Below are positions 46,929 to 55,892 of a stretch of DNA of 64,000 bases, piece by piece (position 1 is the stretch's first letter; every line of letters starts with the position of its first letter). The notes under the pieces are model-generated. The model was not told the origin of the DNA. It ran no database searches and was given only the letters and a program-made list of their open reading frames with translations. Made by a program: the position numbers and the translations under genes. This DNA is from Chania fonticola_B (GTDB lineage: Bacteria > Pseudomonadota > Gammaproteobacteria > Enterobacterales > Enterobacteriaceae). The stretch lies in NCBI RefSeq assembly GCF_048537545.1, contig NZ_CP183218.1. One strand, written 5' to 3'.

Positions 46929-47122
46929 CCGGAGCCGTTCATCGCCATATCAATAATGGTCTGATGGGTTTCGGGTTTAGCTCCGTTGTAGCGATAGCTG
47001 AGCTGGAAGGTCTTCAGGCATAGTTTGCAGCGATAGAGCTGCGTTCCTGAGCTGGAATGACCGTTTCTGATCACACCCTGAGTTTCAGAACAGCGGGGAC
47101 AAACCACATCAACCTTTGCCAT
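46847..47122 (-). CDS. insA: IS1-family InsA protein
   Basis: A 91-aa protein with a zinc-ribbon (VCPRCSETQGVIRNGHS, RCKLCLKTFQL) and an HTH-like end (DTARVLKISLNTVLRHLKN). It matches InsA of IS1 in length and pattern but differs in many residues from the classical E. coli copy. In IS1 it binds the ends and represses; a -1 frameshift joins it to InsB to make transposase. Confidence 0.92.
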   Translation of the reverse strand: MAKVDVVCPRCSETQGVIRNGHSSSGTQLYRCKLCLKTFQLSYRYNGAKPETHQTIIDMAMNGSGCRDTARVLKISLNTVLRHLKNLPRIR

Positions 47123-47173
47123 CAGTCATCCAAAAAGCGAAGCATACAATAACACTAACTCGGCGTCATGACC

Positions 47174-47473
47174 CTCATTCGCATTTATATTAGCCAAGGC
47201 GTAAATTGTCCGGGTCGGGGACTAGCTATCCGCAATGCTGTACGACAAACCTACTTATTGAGAGTGAAAAAGAATGAAAAGGTAAAGGCTAGTGAATGGG
47301 GAAAGATATTGGCTCATATGCTTCAGGGCATAGAGAGCCATGCTATCTATGAAACCATCCTTGCTAATCCTGGGGTATGCGGATCGATCGAGCATGACGG
47401 ATTGGTCAGTAGTAAGCCAATTGAATGGCATCACCCTTACCTGAAATTAATGCTCAAGCATAAGAGCGAATGA
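47174..47473 (+). pseudogene. unrecognised C-terminal gene fragment after IS1
   Basis: The frame enters from inside the IS element and runs 100 codons to a TGA at 47473. The peptide (SEWGKILAHMLQGIESHAIY, ending in EWHHPYLKLMLKHKSE) is protein-like but I do not recognise it. It is not an ABC ATPase. It is best explained as the tail of a gene whose front was lost with the DNA next to IS1. Confidence 0.45.
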
Positions 47474-47664
47474 TGAGACTGTGATTCTTTAGCTTGATAC
47501 GGGGAGGGCATGTAGTTTAGAGTGCCCTCTTTGATTAAATATTTTTCAATGAGATAAGGGTTCTCCTGACAATGTCAGAAATATGACTGCCATGTGGTTA
47601 ATCCCGTTAAGTAGTGAAGCTAAGCCCGCACTATAACGCTACAGCGCTGAACCTTATCCCACAA

Positions 47665-49128
47665 TCACCATTCATTGAACCAATAAAAAATCAGAGATTT
47701 AAGGTTACTCCACCCGGACAAGACACCTATAACTGTAGCAATTGTCACTACTATAGATAATATAAACATCCATTTCTGAAGTTTATACATTACATATATA
47801 CTTTGTACCGAGAGGTAATTTTTTAGTCCTGAGTCAATTATGACAGCAGCCTCCTTAATTTGTTTTAGTTGAAACTCTGCGTTAGTAAGCGTATATTCTC
47901 CTAGATCCACAGTATCTTCTCTAATGAGATTTTTCAGTTCACCAACGTCTGAAATAGAGTGCATAATCCACTGTTTTGAATGACTTATTTCTTGTTCAAA
48001 CCTAGAGATTATGACCGTCACCTTTTTTATTTCCTGGATATTATATTGATTTTTTTTGGTTAATTTATTTCTTTTATAAAGGTTGGCAAAACCGTTGCCA
48101 CGCATAGTTTCAACCTTGTTCTTGTATTTTTTTATAACATTAAAAATCATAGCTGACACAGCTATAGCCTTAACTTTATACTCAAGGAGAGCGTCAGCGT
48201 CAGACTTACCACTGGAGTCAAATTTTGCGATTACATTTGAAATCATATACTGTGGAGTGCTAGATCTTGTATTTGATAATAAAAAGTCATCTCCTATTAA
48301 AGTATCAAACTCATAAGCGTCAATTCCATATGTGCTTAACCAAGTTCTATTTTCCTTTAGCCATACTTGATTTTCTTCATATTTTATTGGATTTCCAAAA
48401 ATCGTATATACATCAATGTATGAAATCGCATTAATTTTTTGAGGATTCCATTTAAAACCTTTCTTTATCCAAGTTTCAATCTCTGCTCTAGTGCAGTTTT
48501 TTCTATCATTGATAATTTTAGTCGCGTAACTATTTCCTGAACCCATTGAGTAGTTATGATGAATGCGATTAATAGGCCACAGCCTTTTAAACTCCACCGG
48601 CCCAAGGTAAACCTTATCTTGAATCTTGCTTAACTCCTTGCTTACTGAAGCATCTAGCTTGAACTCAAATATAATACAGGCAACTGACGGAAGTATTCTA
48701 TGGAACGATAGTGAAACGCTCTTAACGTCTTGAGGAAGGCTCTCGTCTACTGTTACACCGGGGAGGTAGATACCTTGTTCTCTTGCTATAAACCCGAGAT
48801 TCTGCCAGCTATATGCATACAAATCATCTACAGATTTTTTAAGGTCAGAGGTGAATTCCTGGATACTTTCAATTTTCGGAAAGTAATTATTAAACCCCTG
48901 AATCAAGCTATTAAAACCTTCATGTTCAAAAGTTAAAACTAAAGTTATATTACTGAGTTCAACACTTGAGTCTTTAGCCGCATTACGTCTAGTGAATTCT
49001 TTAGAAGCCCAATCTTTCTGTCGCTCTCTAATATCCTGCAATCTTGAAATGGTCCCTTTTCTGAATCTAGGAAGCCCCTCAACAAAATCAAGAATTTTGG
49101 TTGATAATTTTATTTTTAAATTATCCAT
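47665..49128 (-). CDS. unknown 487-aa protein with C-terminal membrane anchor
   Basis: I do not recognise this protein. It is AT-rich and stands alone on the minus strand. It has a basic N-terminus, a long soluble region of mixed alpha/beta type, helical stretches near residues 330-440 (YNIQEIKKVTVIISRFEQEI, NAEFQLKQIKEAAVIIDSGL) and one strong hydrophobic segment near the C-terminus (WMFILSIVVTIATVIGVLSG) followed by a short tail. No nuclease, NTPase or protease motif is visible. Location next to a decayed ABC-3C locus makes an anti-phage or membrane-active role possible, but that is speculation. Confidence 0.7.
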   Translation of the reverse strand: MDNLKIKLSTKILDFVEGLPRFRKGTISRLQDIRERQKDWASKEFTRRNAAKDSSVELSNITLVLTFEHEGFNSLIQGFNNYFPKIESIQEFTSDLKKSVDDLYAYSWQNLGFIAREQGIYLPGVTVDESLPQDVKSVSLSFHRILPSVACIIFEFKLDASVSKELSKIQDKVYLGPVEFKRLWPINRIHHNYSMGSGNSYATKIINDRKNCTRAEIETWIKKGFKWNPQKINAISYIDVYTIFGNPIKYEENQVWLKENRTWLSTYGIDAYEFDTLIGDDFLLSNTRSSTPQYMISNVIAKFDSSGKSDADALLEYKVKAIAVSAMIFNVIKKYKNKVETMRGNGFANLYKRNKLTKKNQYNIQEIKKVTVIISRFEQEISHSKQWIMHSISDVGELKNLIREDTVDLGEYTLTNAEFQLKQIKEAAVIIDSGLKNYLSVQSIYVMYKLQKWMFILSIVVTIATVIGVLSGWSNLKSLIFYWFNEW

Positions 49129-49305
49129 TTAGTAAGTATAACCTTATATTGATTTTAGTCACCTTAACGACTGCTAGGCCGATAATTTTTGATTAAAGAT
49201 CAAGCGTCCTCAACGGTTCGTATGAATTTAAAACTCACTTTTTATACAGAGCTAACTGTAAACTCTCTGATTGGAGTTGCCAAGAGTATGATCGGATATT
49301 AAGCA

Positions 49306-49585
49306 TCATTTTTGTACCAAACTTCGATGCTGATCCAGCTTATAGTCAAGAAAGGGGTAGACCATCGCACGGTACACTTTCTCAACAATGTCTTTCGATA
49401 ACCCAACCTCGACATTTTCAGCCCTAACCTTATCATAGCGAGCTGAACCCTATCAGGATCACGAACAGCATCCTGAATACTGCCGCTGCCTTCACACACT
49501 CACCACGTTGGGCCATGAGCGCGACAAGTTGTGAATCGATATCATCAATCACTTGTCTTACAATTTCTATTGAAGAGAAATTCAT
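49306..49585 (-). pseudogene. degraded chorismate mutase-like gene
   Basis: Read leftward from ATG 49585 the frame gives NFSSIEIVRQVIDDIDSQLV and ALMAQRGECVKAAAVF; after a frameshift it gives AVRDPDRVQLAMIR, and after a second AENVEVGLSKDIVEKVYRAM and FLDYKLDQH before a TGA at 49306. Together these match an AroQ-type chorismate mutase of the short PchB-like kind. Two frameshifts make it non-functional. Assembling the frames is by eye. Confidence 0.7.
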
Positions 49586-50023
49586 CTATCGCCCCCTCAG
49601 CTTGAAGAAAAGAACAAGCTATCATATTTGTCGACGGGTGCCCCTATCGCTTCTCAAATTTCAGAATGTTATCGACAACATCTACGGCTGACGATAGCCA
49701 TTCCATATCTACGCCTCCCCTTCTGCATCATCCAATTTAGTGGGGCCGCCGCGTTTGCACTTAGTCATGTAGGCTACGCCCTTCGACCACTTTACCGTGA
49801 TGAGACTTGACTCAACAGAGATGCCAATATCGTCTCAGCTATTGGCAACTAATCCACCGACCAGCAAAACTGTCCGTTTATGCAGGCAAAAACGCTGTAG
49901 CCCTTTATGGCAGGGGCTCATACACAAGCGACCACCGAAAAAGTAGTTTGCGCTAACTCAAAATGTTTCCCCCCGGAAAACAACGTCTCGCCTCTATGCC
50001 CCTTGATGGTGGCGGGTTTGCGG
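49586..50023. other. region without a convincing gene
   Basis: Only short frames are present. A small minus-strand frame within about 49720-49800 (ending MTKCKRGGPTKLDDAEGEA) and an adjoining 20-codon frame look protein-like but have no clear family. The region appears to be decayed DNA between the two pseudogenes. Confidence 0.4.
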
Positions 50024-50422
50024 CTAATCACGGTCTTTTTCATCGCTTCCACTGCTCAGCGTCGTTTTACTACGTTTCTTCTTCGTTGTGGGGAAGGCTT
50101 GTTCATTTAGCTCTTTGATAGCCTGACTTATCGCCTTGCGGTCACGCAGCGATTGGATCTCCATGGGTGACCACTGATCTTCATCTGCCTCTTCTGGACC
50201 GTCATCACCTTCCCAAGAGTTGTCAGCTAGGCACGGCTCCTCAAGTTCAAGATTTTTAATAAAATTATTAATGTGCAGAAAGTAAGGTTTACCCCGCTTA
50301 TCCTTGACGTTGAAGTCTTCAGTGAGTTCACAGTCTGTGCCATCTGGTTATAGCGGTAGCGAGATATAACTGAGGCAGGGCTCACTGAATGCGTAGATAC
50401 AGGTTGTTGCTGCTTTCTCCAT
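50024..50422 (-). pseudogene. hypothetical gene with in-frame stop, upstream of vgrG
   Basis: From ATG 50422 (MEKAATTCIYAFSEPCLSYI) the frame meets a TAA at 50350-50348 after 24 codons, then continues open for over 100 codons (DCELTEDFNVKDKRGKPYFL, SWEGDDGPEEADEDQWSPME) to a TAG at 50024. The two parts read as one acidic protein, so a nonsense mutation is likely. I do not recognise the family. It is divergent from the T6SS genes. Confidence 0.55.
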
Positions 50423-50498
50423 GCATTAAAATGTCTTATATATCATAAGTATTTTATTTGTATCGTTCGGGAATTATTCACGCCATCAATAAGGAAAT

Positions 50499-52565
50499 AT
50501 GAACATGGATGCGAGTGGCCTGCGGTTTACGTTGAGTGTGGGGGATCTGCCGCCTAAAACCTTCGTGGTAGCGGGTTTTACGTTGCACGAGCAATTCTCT
50601 ACACTCTTCACGCTCGAACTTGAGGTGGCCAGTGCCAGCCCCAATGTGGAGTTCCGTTCTATTCTGGACAAAACTGCCACTTTGACCATTTGGCGTGAAA
50701 CAGAAGTGCAGCGTATCGTTAATGGTATTGTCACTTCCGTTGAGCAAGGGGATACCGGACTTCATCAGACCCGTTACCGGCTCAGTGTGCGCCCCGCGCT
50801 CTGGCGCGCAGGGTTAAGACAAAATTCCCGCATTTTCCAGCAACAGGGTTTTCAAGAAATTCTGGAAACCTTGATGAAAGAAAATAACATTATTGATTAT
50901 GCTCATGCTTTTCGTTACCCACATGCAACCCGAGAGTTTTGTGTCCAATATAACGAAAACGACCTGGATTTCCTTCACCGAATGGCGGCAGAAGAAGGCA
51001 TTTATTATTTCTTCGAACATGAGAATGGCAAACACACGCTGGTCTTTGCCGATGATAACATCATCGTAAATGATGGGCCGACGCTCCCCTACTACCCAGA
51101 TCAGCCACAAACCTCACTCGATGAGCCTTGTATCACCACCTTCAAGCGCCGGGAAAGTCTGCGCCCTTCGGACGTGTTGCTGAAAGATTACACCTTCAAA
51201 AATCCCCAATGGGCAGCAGAATTCGACGATTATGCCCGCGATATGGAGCACCAATCAGGGGAATATCTGCATTATGATTACCCTGGTCGCTATAAAAATA
51301 CCGGCCCGAGCGGGGAAAAGTTTGCCCAGTGGCGCATTCAGGCACTGCGCAATGATGCCCATCAGGGCGAAGGGGCGAGTAATTGTCCTGCCCTACAACC
51401 CGGCGTGCGTTTTACCCTGGAAAACCACCCGCTAGACACGTTGAATACCCGTTGGCAAATCACCCAGGCCATCCATACCGGGCAACAACCTCAGGCGCTG
51501 GAAACTGTATCGGGAGGGCAAGGCACAACCCTAACCAGCCAGTTTGCGTTTATTCCCAACAACCAGACATGGCGTCCGCTTTCGCTGCCAAAACCACGCA
51601 TTGATGGTGCGCAGATTGCTATTGTCACGGGTCCATCCTCTGAAGAAATCTATTGCGATGAGCTTGGTCGGGTCAAGGTGCGTTTTCTGTGGGATCGCTC
51701 AGGGAAAACAGATGATACCAGTTCCTGCTGGGTACGGGTATCGCATCCTTGGGCTGGCACCCAATGGGGAATGTCAGCCATTCCGCGCATTGGTCATGAA
51801 GTTATCGTGGAGTTTCTCAACGGCGATCCCGATCAACCGGTGATTATCGGGCGTACTTACCATGTTAACAATCAGACCCCCGGTGACTTACCCGCAACAA
51901 AAACCCAGATGACGATCCGTTCCAAAACCCATAAAGGCGAAGGGTTCAACGAACTGCGTTTTGAGGATGATAAAGACAAGGAAGAAATTTTCATCCATGC
52001 CCAACGTAATAAACGCATTATCGTTCTAAATGATAAAGACGAACAGGTCCAGCATGATGAAAATCGTGCTATCGGTAACGATCAACAGTTCAGTGTCGGG
52101 CGTGACAGAAGAAAGAACATCGCCCAGGATGAAATACTGAAAATCGGGCGTGACCGTAAAGAACATATTGAACAGGATGTGTTTGTTACCATTGGCCGTA
52201 ATGAAGACCGCAAAATTCTTAGCCAGTTACGCGAAGAAATCACAGCCAGTCACACTGTCAGCATCGGTGAAAATGAAACCATCACCATTGAAGGTATCCA
52301 GTCCATCGAGGCAAAAACGCAGCTAAAAACGCTGACCAAGAACTACCTGTTGCAAGGCACCGACAAAATACTGATCCGGGGCCCAAGCGGCAGTATCACG
52401 TTCGATGCAGCAGGGATCACCATCAATGCGCCGCAAATTAATCTACGCGGCAAGGTCAGTGTCTCTGGCCCCGCGGGTAATCAGGTGGAGGCGATTAAAG
52501 CCGCCATTCAGCAAGGTTCGCCGTTTGTTGAAGAGTGCCCACTGAAGAAAAAGGGGACACAGTGA
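50499..52565 (+). CDS. vgrG: type VI secretion spike protein VgrG (TssI)
   Basis: The 688-aa protein has the gp27-like N-terminal part (FTLHEQFSTLFTLELEVASA, QYNENDLDFLHRMAAEEGIY) and the gp5-like OB and beta-helix part (DELGRVKVRFLWDRSG, SCWVRVSHPWAGTQWGMSAI, RIGHEVIVEFLNGDPDQPVI). It ends with about 170 residues of charged, repetitive beta structure and a short tail, with no fused enzyme domain. It forms the T6SS spike that carries the cargo encoded downstream. The rest of the T6SS is not in this window. Its stop overlaps the next start (TGATG). Confidence 0.95.
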   Translation: MNMDASGLRFTLSVGDLPPKTFVVAGFTLHEQFSTLFTLELEVASASPNVEFRSILDKTATLTIWRETEVQRIVNGIVTSVEQGDTGLHQTRYRLSVRPALWRAGLRQNSRIFQQQGFQEILETLMKENNIIDYAHAFRYPHATREFCVQYNENDLDFLHRMAAEEGIYYFFEHENGKHTLVFADDNIIVNDGPTLPYYPDQPQTSLDEPCITTFKRRESLRPSDVLLKDYTFKNPQWAAEFDDYARDMEHQSGEYLHYDYPGRYKNTGPSGEKFAQWRIQALRNDAHQGEGASNCPALQPGVRFTLENHPLDTLNTRWQITQAIHTGQQPQALETVSGGQGTTLTSQFAFIPNNQTWRPLSLPKPRIDGAQIAIVTGPSSEEIYCDELGRVKVRFLWDRSGKTDDTSSCWVRVSHPWAGTQWGMSAIPRIGHEVIVEFLNGDPDQPVIIGRTYHVNNQTPGDLPATKTQMTIRSKTHKGEGFNELRFEDDKDKEEIFIHAQRNKRIIVLNDKDEQVQHDENRAIGNDQQFSVGRDRRKNIAQDEILKIGRDRKEHIEQDVFVTIGRNEDRKILSQLREEITASHTVSIGENETITIEGIQSIEAKTQLKTLTKNYLLQGTDKILIRGPSGSITFDAAGITINAPQINLRGKVSVSGPAGNQVEAIKAAIQQGSPFVEECPLKKKGTQ

Positions 52566-53152
52566 TGGTGGTACGCAAGCAATGGCAGGAACTGGCTTTA
52601 CCCACGCCCGTTAATCTGTTTGTGCTGGCAGAAGCTACCCCAGATAACGGGTTGCTGCCACAGATGGAGTTTCATCAGGTGACTCATCGCGCCCTCTGGC
52701 GGCTGGAGAATCAGCCAGAATTGGCCCAGTATGCCCCTTACCTGATTGATATGAGTGAAAGTCCGGCTTTTGAGCGCTGGTTCGAGCAACAGGCTGAAGA
52801 GCTGGCCTTTACCACCTTGAACAGTGGGTTAACGTTCAACCCCTTGTTGCAGCATCTGCGCCGCTTTACCAAGTTTGCCGATGCGCATGAAGACCGTTAC
52901 TATTTTTTACGTATCGGCAATGCAGCCATGCTTCACCTCTATCTTTCATCGATTACCGACCAGCCACAAAATGTCAGTAGGCTTTTTGCCGAGGGCCGGG
53001 TTAGCGGCTTGCTGTTTCAGGACCACGCGACAGAGCTACTGATGTACAGCCACCCCCTGTTTAAGCACGATACCTATGGCAAAGGTCAAGAAGAGGGCTG
53101 CCTGCTGTGGCATGACCTGATGCATGACCGGTTATCTCGGGAGGCAGTATGA
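52565..53152 (+). CDS. DUF4123 T6SS cargo adaptor
   Basis: A 195-aa protein starting at ATG 52565, overlapping the vgrG stop by one base. It shows DUF4123 character (NLFVLAEATPDNGLLPQM early, FADAHEDRYYFLRIGNAAML in the middle). DUF4123 proteins (Tap/TEC) load effectors onto VgrG. The longer frame to 52535 would lie within vgrG. Its stop overlaps the next gene by 4 bases. Confidence 0.8.
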   Translation: MVVRKQWQELALPTPVNLFVLAEATPDNGLLPQMEFHQVTHRALWRLENQPELAQYAPYLIDMSESPAFERWFEQQAEELAFTTLNSGLTFNPLLQHLRRFTKFADAHEDRYYFLRIGNAAMLHLYLSSITDQPQNVSRLFAEGRVSGLLFQDHATELLMYSHPLFKHDTYGKGQEEGCLLWHDLMHDRLSREAV

Positions 53153-53997
53153 GCCTGTTTGGCACAGTTGATTTGTCTGCGGTAGCTAGAGCCCAGCAGA
53201 AAGAGGCGGGCAGGCAGTTGGTTTATTATCTGCAAAGACACTATGGCCCAACACTTCACCGTCTTCCCGCGGAGGTGGACGCGCTGAAAGACTTTATCCC
53301 GCTAGCCCTGCAACAGGCCGACCAACAAGGGTATGGTTCTGATGAGCTGTTCACATTCTTTATGATCAGCAGCTTTTTGTTGGGGTCAGGTTGGCTGCAA
53401 GATCCCGTATTTACACCGCTGCTCACTTTGCTGACAGACAGCGGTGTAGACAGTGATCTCACTTCACGGCTACACCATTGCCAGCATCAACGACGGCGGC
53501 TGGAGATTGCTCTACCCGCATTGCATGAGCGCACAATCACCCTACTCGAGTCACCGATGGACCGTCTCTACCCTGAGACAGTATCAAAACAGTGGCGGGT
53601 GATAACCCAATTACGGGGCGTGGCTGCCAATCAATCATTGCCCGAACTGTATCGCTGTTATGAGGCTGACTTCCGTCAGCTTGCCGGGTTGCCTGCCAAT
53701 AATATCGGGCTAAGAAGCCACCAAACAGAGACACCTAAACGCTTGCCTCACAGTGGGATGCCACAGGAAGAAGAGGGTGATGTGTTCAGCAATGATCTGG
53801 ACTATGAACAACGCCATCAATTCGTACTTCACTTGCACCTGGCAGTGAGCTTTGGGCGTTTCTACCGCACCAACCCGCTGCATAAAGCATTACATCAGGT
53901 ACTCGACACACCGATACTCGGGCGATCGCTGGTGTTAACCCAGTTTTTACGTATGCACCAGCAACGCTTAATGGAAAATACAGAGGAAAGGGAATAG
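53149..53997 (+). CDS. unknown T6SS-associated protein, 282 aa
   Basis: I do not recognise the family. The protein is soluble and mainly helical, with no signal peptide or catalytic motif seen. It overlaps the DUF4123 adaptor by 4 bases (ATGA) and is followed 2 bases later by the effector gene, so the three are translationally coupled. A second adaptor, chaperone or delivery helper for the effector is the most likely role, by position. Notable segments are LVYYLQRHYGPTLHRLPAEV and HLHLAVSFGRFYRTNPLHKA. Confidence 0.7.
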   Translation: MSLFGTVDLSAVARAQQKEAGRQLVYYLQRHYGPTLHRLPAEVDALKDFIPLALQQADQQGYGSDELFTFFMISSFLLGSGWLQDPVFTPLLTLLTDSGVDSDLTSRLHHCQHQRRRLEIALPALHERTITLLESPMDRLYPETVSKQWRVITQLRGVAANQSLPELYRCYEADFRQLAGLPANNIGLRSHQTETPKRLPHSGMPQEEEGDVFSNDLDYEQRHQFVLHLHLAVSFGRFYRTNPLHKALHQVLDTPILGRSLVLTQFLRMHQQRLMENTEERE

Positions 53998-53999
53998 CC

Positions 54000-55865
54000 A
54001 TGGCAGACACACCAAAGACAGGAACACCTTGCGCCACCTGTGTTGATGGATTGGCGATCCCCTTCGACGTCAAAGCCGATAATGCACCCCATCCGGTAGA
54101 TGAGCGATTGGGATTATACAGTGATACCGTGACCACAGATTGGCTGTTTAATAACAAATGGATCACGCCAGCAAGAAAAGAGCAGCATACGCGAAATGCC
54201 TTTCTACTGAAGGTATTGGAGCAGTTTGGTAAAACCTATGGTGCAGAAAAACAAGCAGAATTGCGTGCTTTTCTCTATACAGAAGACTACCAGTTTGTCT
54301 GCCTGGATGATGAATTGCTTATTGATGCTAGTTTGCAGGCTCCGTTAATACTGCGTGAGCTTAACGGTAAATTTGTCGAGATCAGCAATCGCTATAAAGC
54401 GGGGAAAGATATTGCTGAGTACCATTTGAGTGATAATTTTCTGTTTGCGGATAGTCGCATATTCTATGCCACCTTTACCCGGGCCCGCTTTGAAAACAAT
54501 GACCCGAGGCCGCTTATCCTCGATTGGTCGATCTCAGGACACTTTGATATCACTGCGGCAGTGCAGGCACTGAAACGACGTTATGAAGCCGCGCAGGCAT
54601 CCAGCAAGCGCTGGAAGAGATTCTGGGGCGGAGTGGAAGCCGCATTGGCGATAGCCATGGTCATCCCTATTGTCGGTCAGTTTTCTGCCGCTGCACGTGG
54701 CACTATTGCAGCGGTCAGGGGAGCGAAGTACGCTTTTTATGCCATCGAGACAGCACTCACGGCCAACATGCTGGTTGATGGCAGCAACAAAGTGATTAAT
54801 GGTGAAGGGCTCGATCTGGGCGAGGCGTTGTTTAAACGTATCGGTGCATTGGCAGATCCTAAAGATGGGGCGCAGCGTGGCGCTCAGGTATTTATGGTTG
54901 TCAATCTGCTGATGTTAGCCCCGCTTGCCGGGCAGGCTGCTAAGTGGGGATTGATCCGTTTTCCCGGCACCAGCCGAAGCATGGCCGCTTATGAAGTGGC
55001 CAAAGAAATTGAACAAGCGGCAGCCCGTTATGCCCGCCAAGGCGAAGCCGCAGCGCTCTATGTCAATTTTGCCCGAACGCCAAGGGGGATCGAGGCAACC
55101 ACCAGTTCCATCACTCGTATTGATACCCGCCTCACCCCGTCACTGGACACCCGCAACTGGTTTCACCGGATTGAGTTTACCGGTGGTGCCGCGCACGTCA
55201 ACTTACGAGCTCCCTCCTTGCAAAAAAATTTGGCACTATTGATCCATAATAGTGGCGGTACGATCCGGGTGGCTGGTCGGGTCTGCAAAATGGTTGGTGA
55301 CGTGGGAGAGGAAATTCTGATCCAGGCAATGATGCGTGAGTTTAAGGTTCCAGCAAAGAATATTTTGGGTTACAGCCGGGGTAAACTCGGGTTGAATAAT
55401 GCCAGTAGCCAAGGATTGGACATTTTGGTTAAGGTGCCACCACCACCCAGTTTAACCGTACGCAATCCGACCACCCAAACAGCACGCAACGGTATTGAAG
55501 GAGCGCACGGTACCACCAAAACTACTACGCTGACGTTCCAACCTGATACTTTGTTGGTGATCGAGTTAAAAACGACTCTGGGAGGTCAGGTTACTCCAGG
55601 ACTGAGTAAAGCGACCCAACAATCGGGTGGAGAAAAGGATTTAAAACGTATCTTGAAATTGATTGAAGAAGGCAGTGGTGGATGGGGCTCAAATAAATTA
55701 CCGCTTTTAGACCCTGAGTTTGGCATTAAACTGCAAGAAGTCAAACGAGCCTCAAGACAAGGCCGTATAAAATTTGTGCATGCACAGGTTTTTTTAAAGC
55801 GTGATGGTTCCATTAACACTACGGTGGGTAATAGCAATGGAATACAGTGGAATGATTGGCAGTAA
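54000..55865 (+). CDS. T6SS effector with C-terminal PD-(D/E)XK-like nuclease domain
   Basis: The 621-aa protein lacks a signal peptide. Residues 1-215 are of unknown type; residues about 219-263 and 300-325 are hydrophobic, Ala/Gly-rich helices (VEAALAIAMVIPIVGQFSAA, FMVVNLLMLAPLAGQAAKWG). The C-terminal 190 residues fit a PD-(D/E)XK nuclease: Glu437/Glu438 in GDVGEEILIQAMM, Asp474 in SQGLDILVKV and Glu522-Leu-Lys524 in LLVIELKTT. It is encoded after vgrG and an adaptor and before an immunity-type gene and PAAR, so it is read as a secreted antibacterial DNase. Nuclease assignment rests on motif spacing only. Confidence 0.72.
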   Translation: MADTPKTGTPCATCVDGLAIPFDVKADNAPHPVDERLGLYSDTVTTDWLFNNKWITPARKEQHTRNAFLLKVLEQFGKTYGAEKQAELRAFLYTEDYQFVCLDDELLIDASLQAPLILRELNGKFVEISNRYKAGKDIAEYHLSDNFLFADSRIFYATFTRARFENNDPRPLILDWSISGHFDITAAVQALKRRYEAAQASSKRWKRFWGGVEAALAIAMVIPIVGQFSAAARGTIAAVRGAKYAFYAIETALTANMLVDGSNKVINGEGLDLGEALFKRIGALADPKDGAQRGAQVFMVVNLLMLAPLAGQAAKWGLIRFPGTSRSMAAYEVAKEIEQAAARYARQGEAAALYVNFARTPRGIEATTSSITRIDTRLTPSLDTRNWFHRIEFTGGAAHVNLRAPSLQKNLALLIHNSGGTIRVAGRVCKMVGDVGEEILIQAMMREFKVPAKNILGYSRGKLGLNNASSQGLDILVKVPPPPSLTVRNPTTQTARNGIEGAHGTTKTTTLTFQPDTLLVIELKTTLGGQVTPGLSKATQQSGGEKDLKRILKLIEEGSGGWGSNKLPLLDPEFGIKLQEVKRASRQGRIKFVHAQVFLKRDGSINTTVGNSNGIQWNDWQ

Positions 55866-55892
55866 TATCTAAAAATTTGACGAAAAGGGTTC

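Larger units (their letters stand above)
46410..47173 (-). mobile_element. IS1-family insertion sequence
   Basis: A 764-base element with imperfect 21-base terminal repeats: GGTCGTGACGCAGATTTAGT at 46410 and GGTCATGACGCCGAGTTAGT reading inward from 47173 (18 of 21 positions identical over the full repeat). It carries insA and insB in the IS1 arrangement. The 8-9 bases outside each end do not match, so there is no target duplication; an adjacent deletion or recombination between copies is likely. Confidence 0.92.

Noticed and set aside
46392..47190. IS1 target-site duplication
   Set aside because: The 8-9 bases on the two sides (CATATTGCA and CTCATTCGC) do not match.
49628..50110. Two plus-strand frames of about 60 codons
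   Set aside because: They lack ribosome-binding sites and overlap more protein-like minus-strand remnants.
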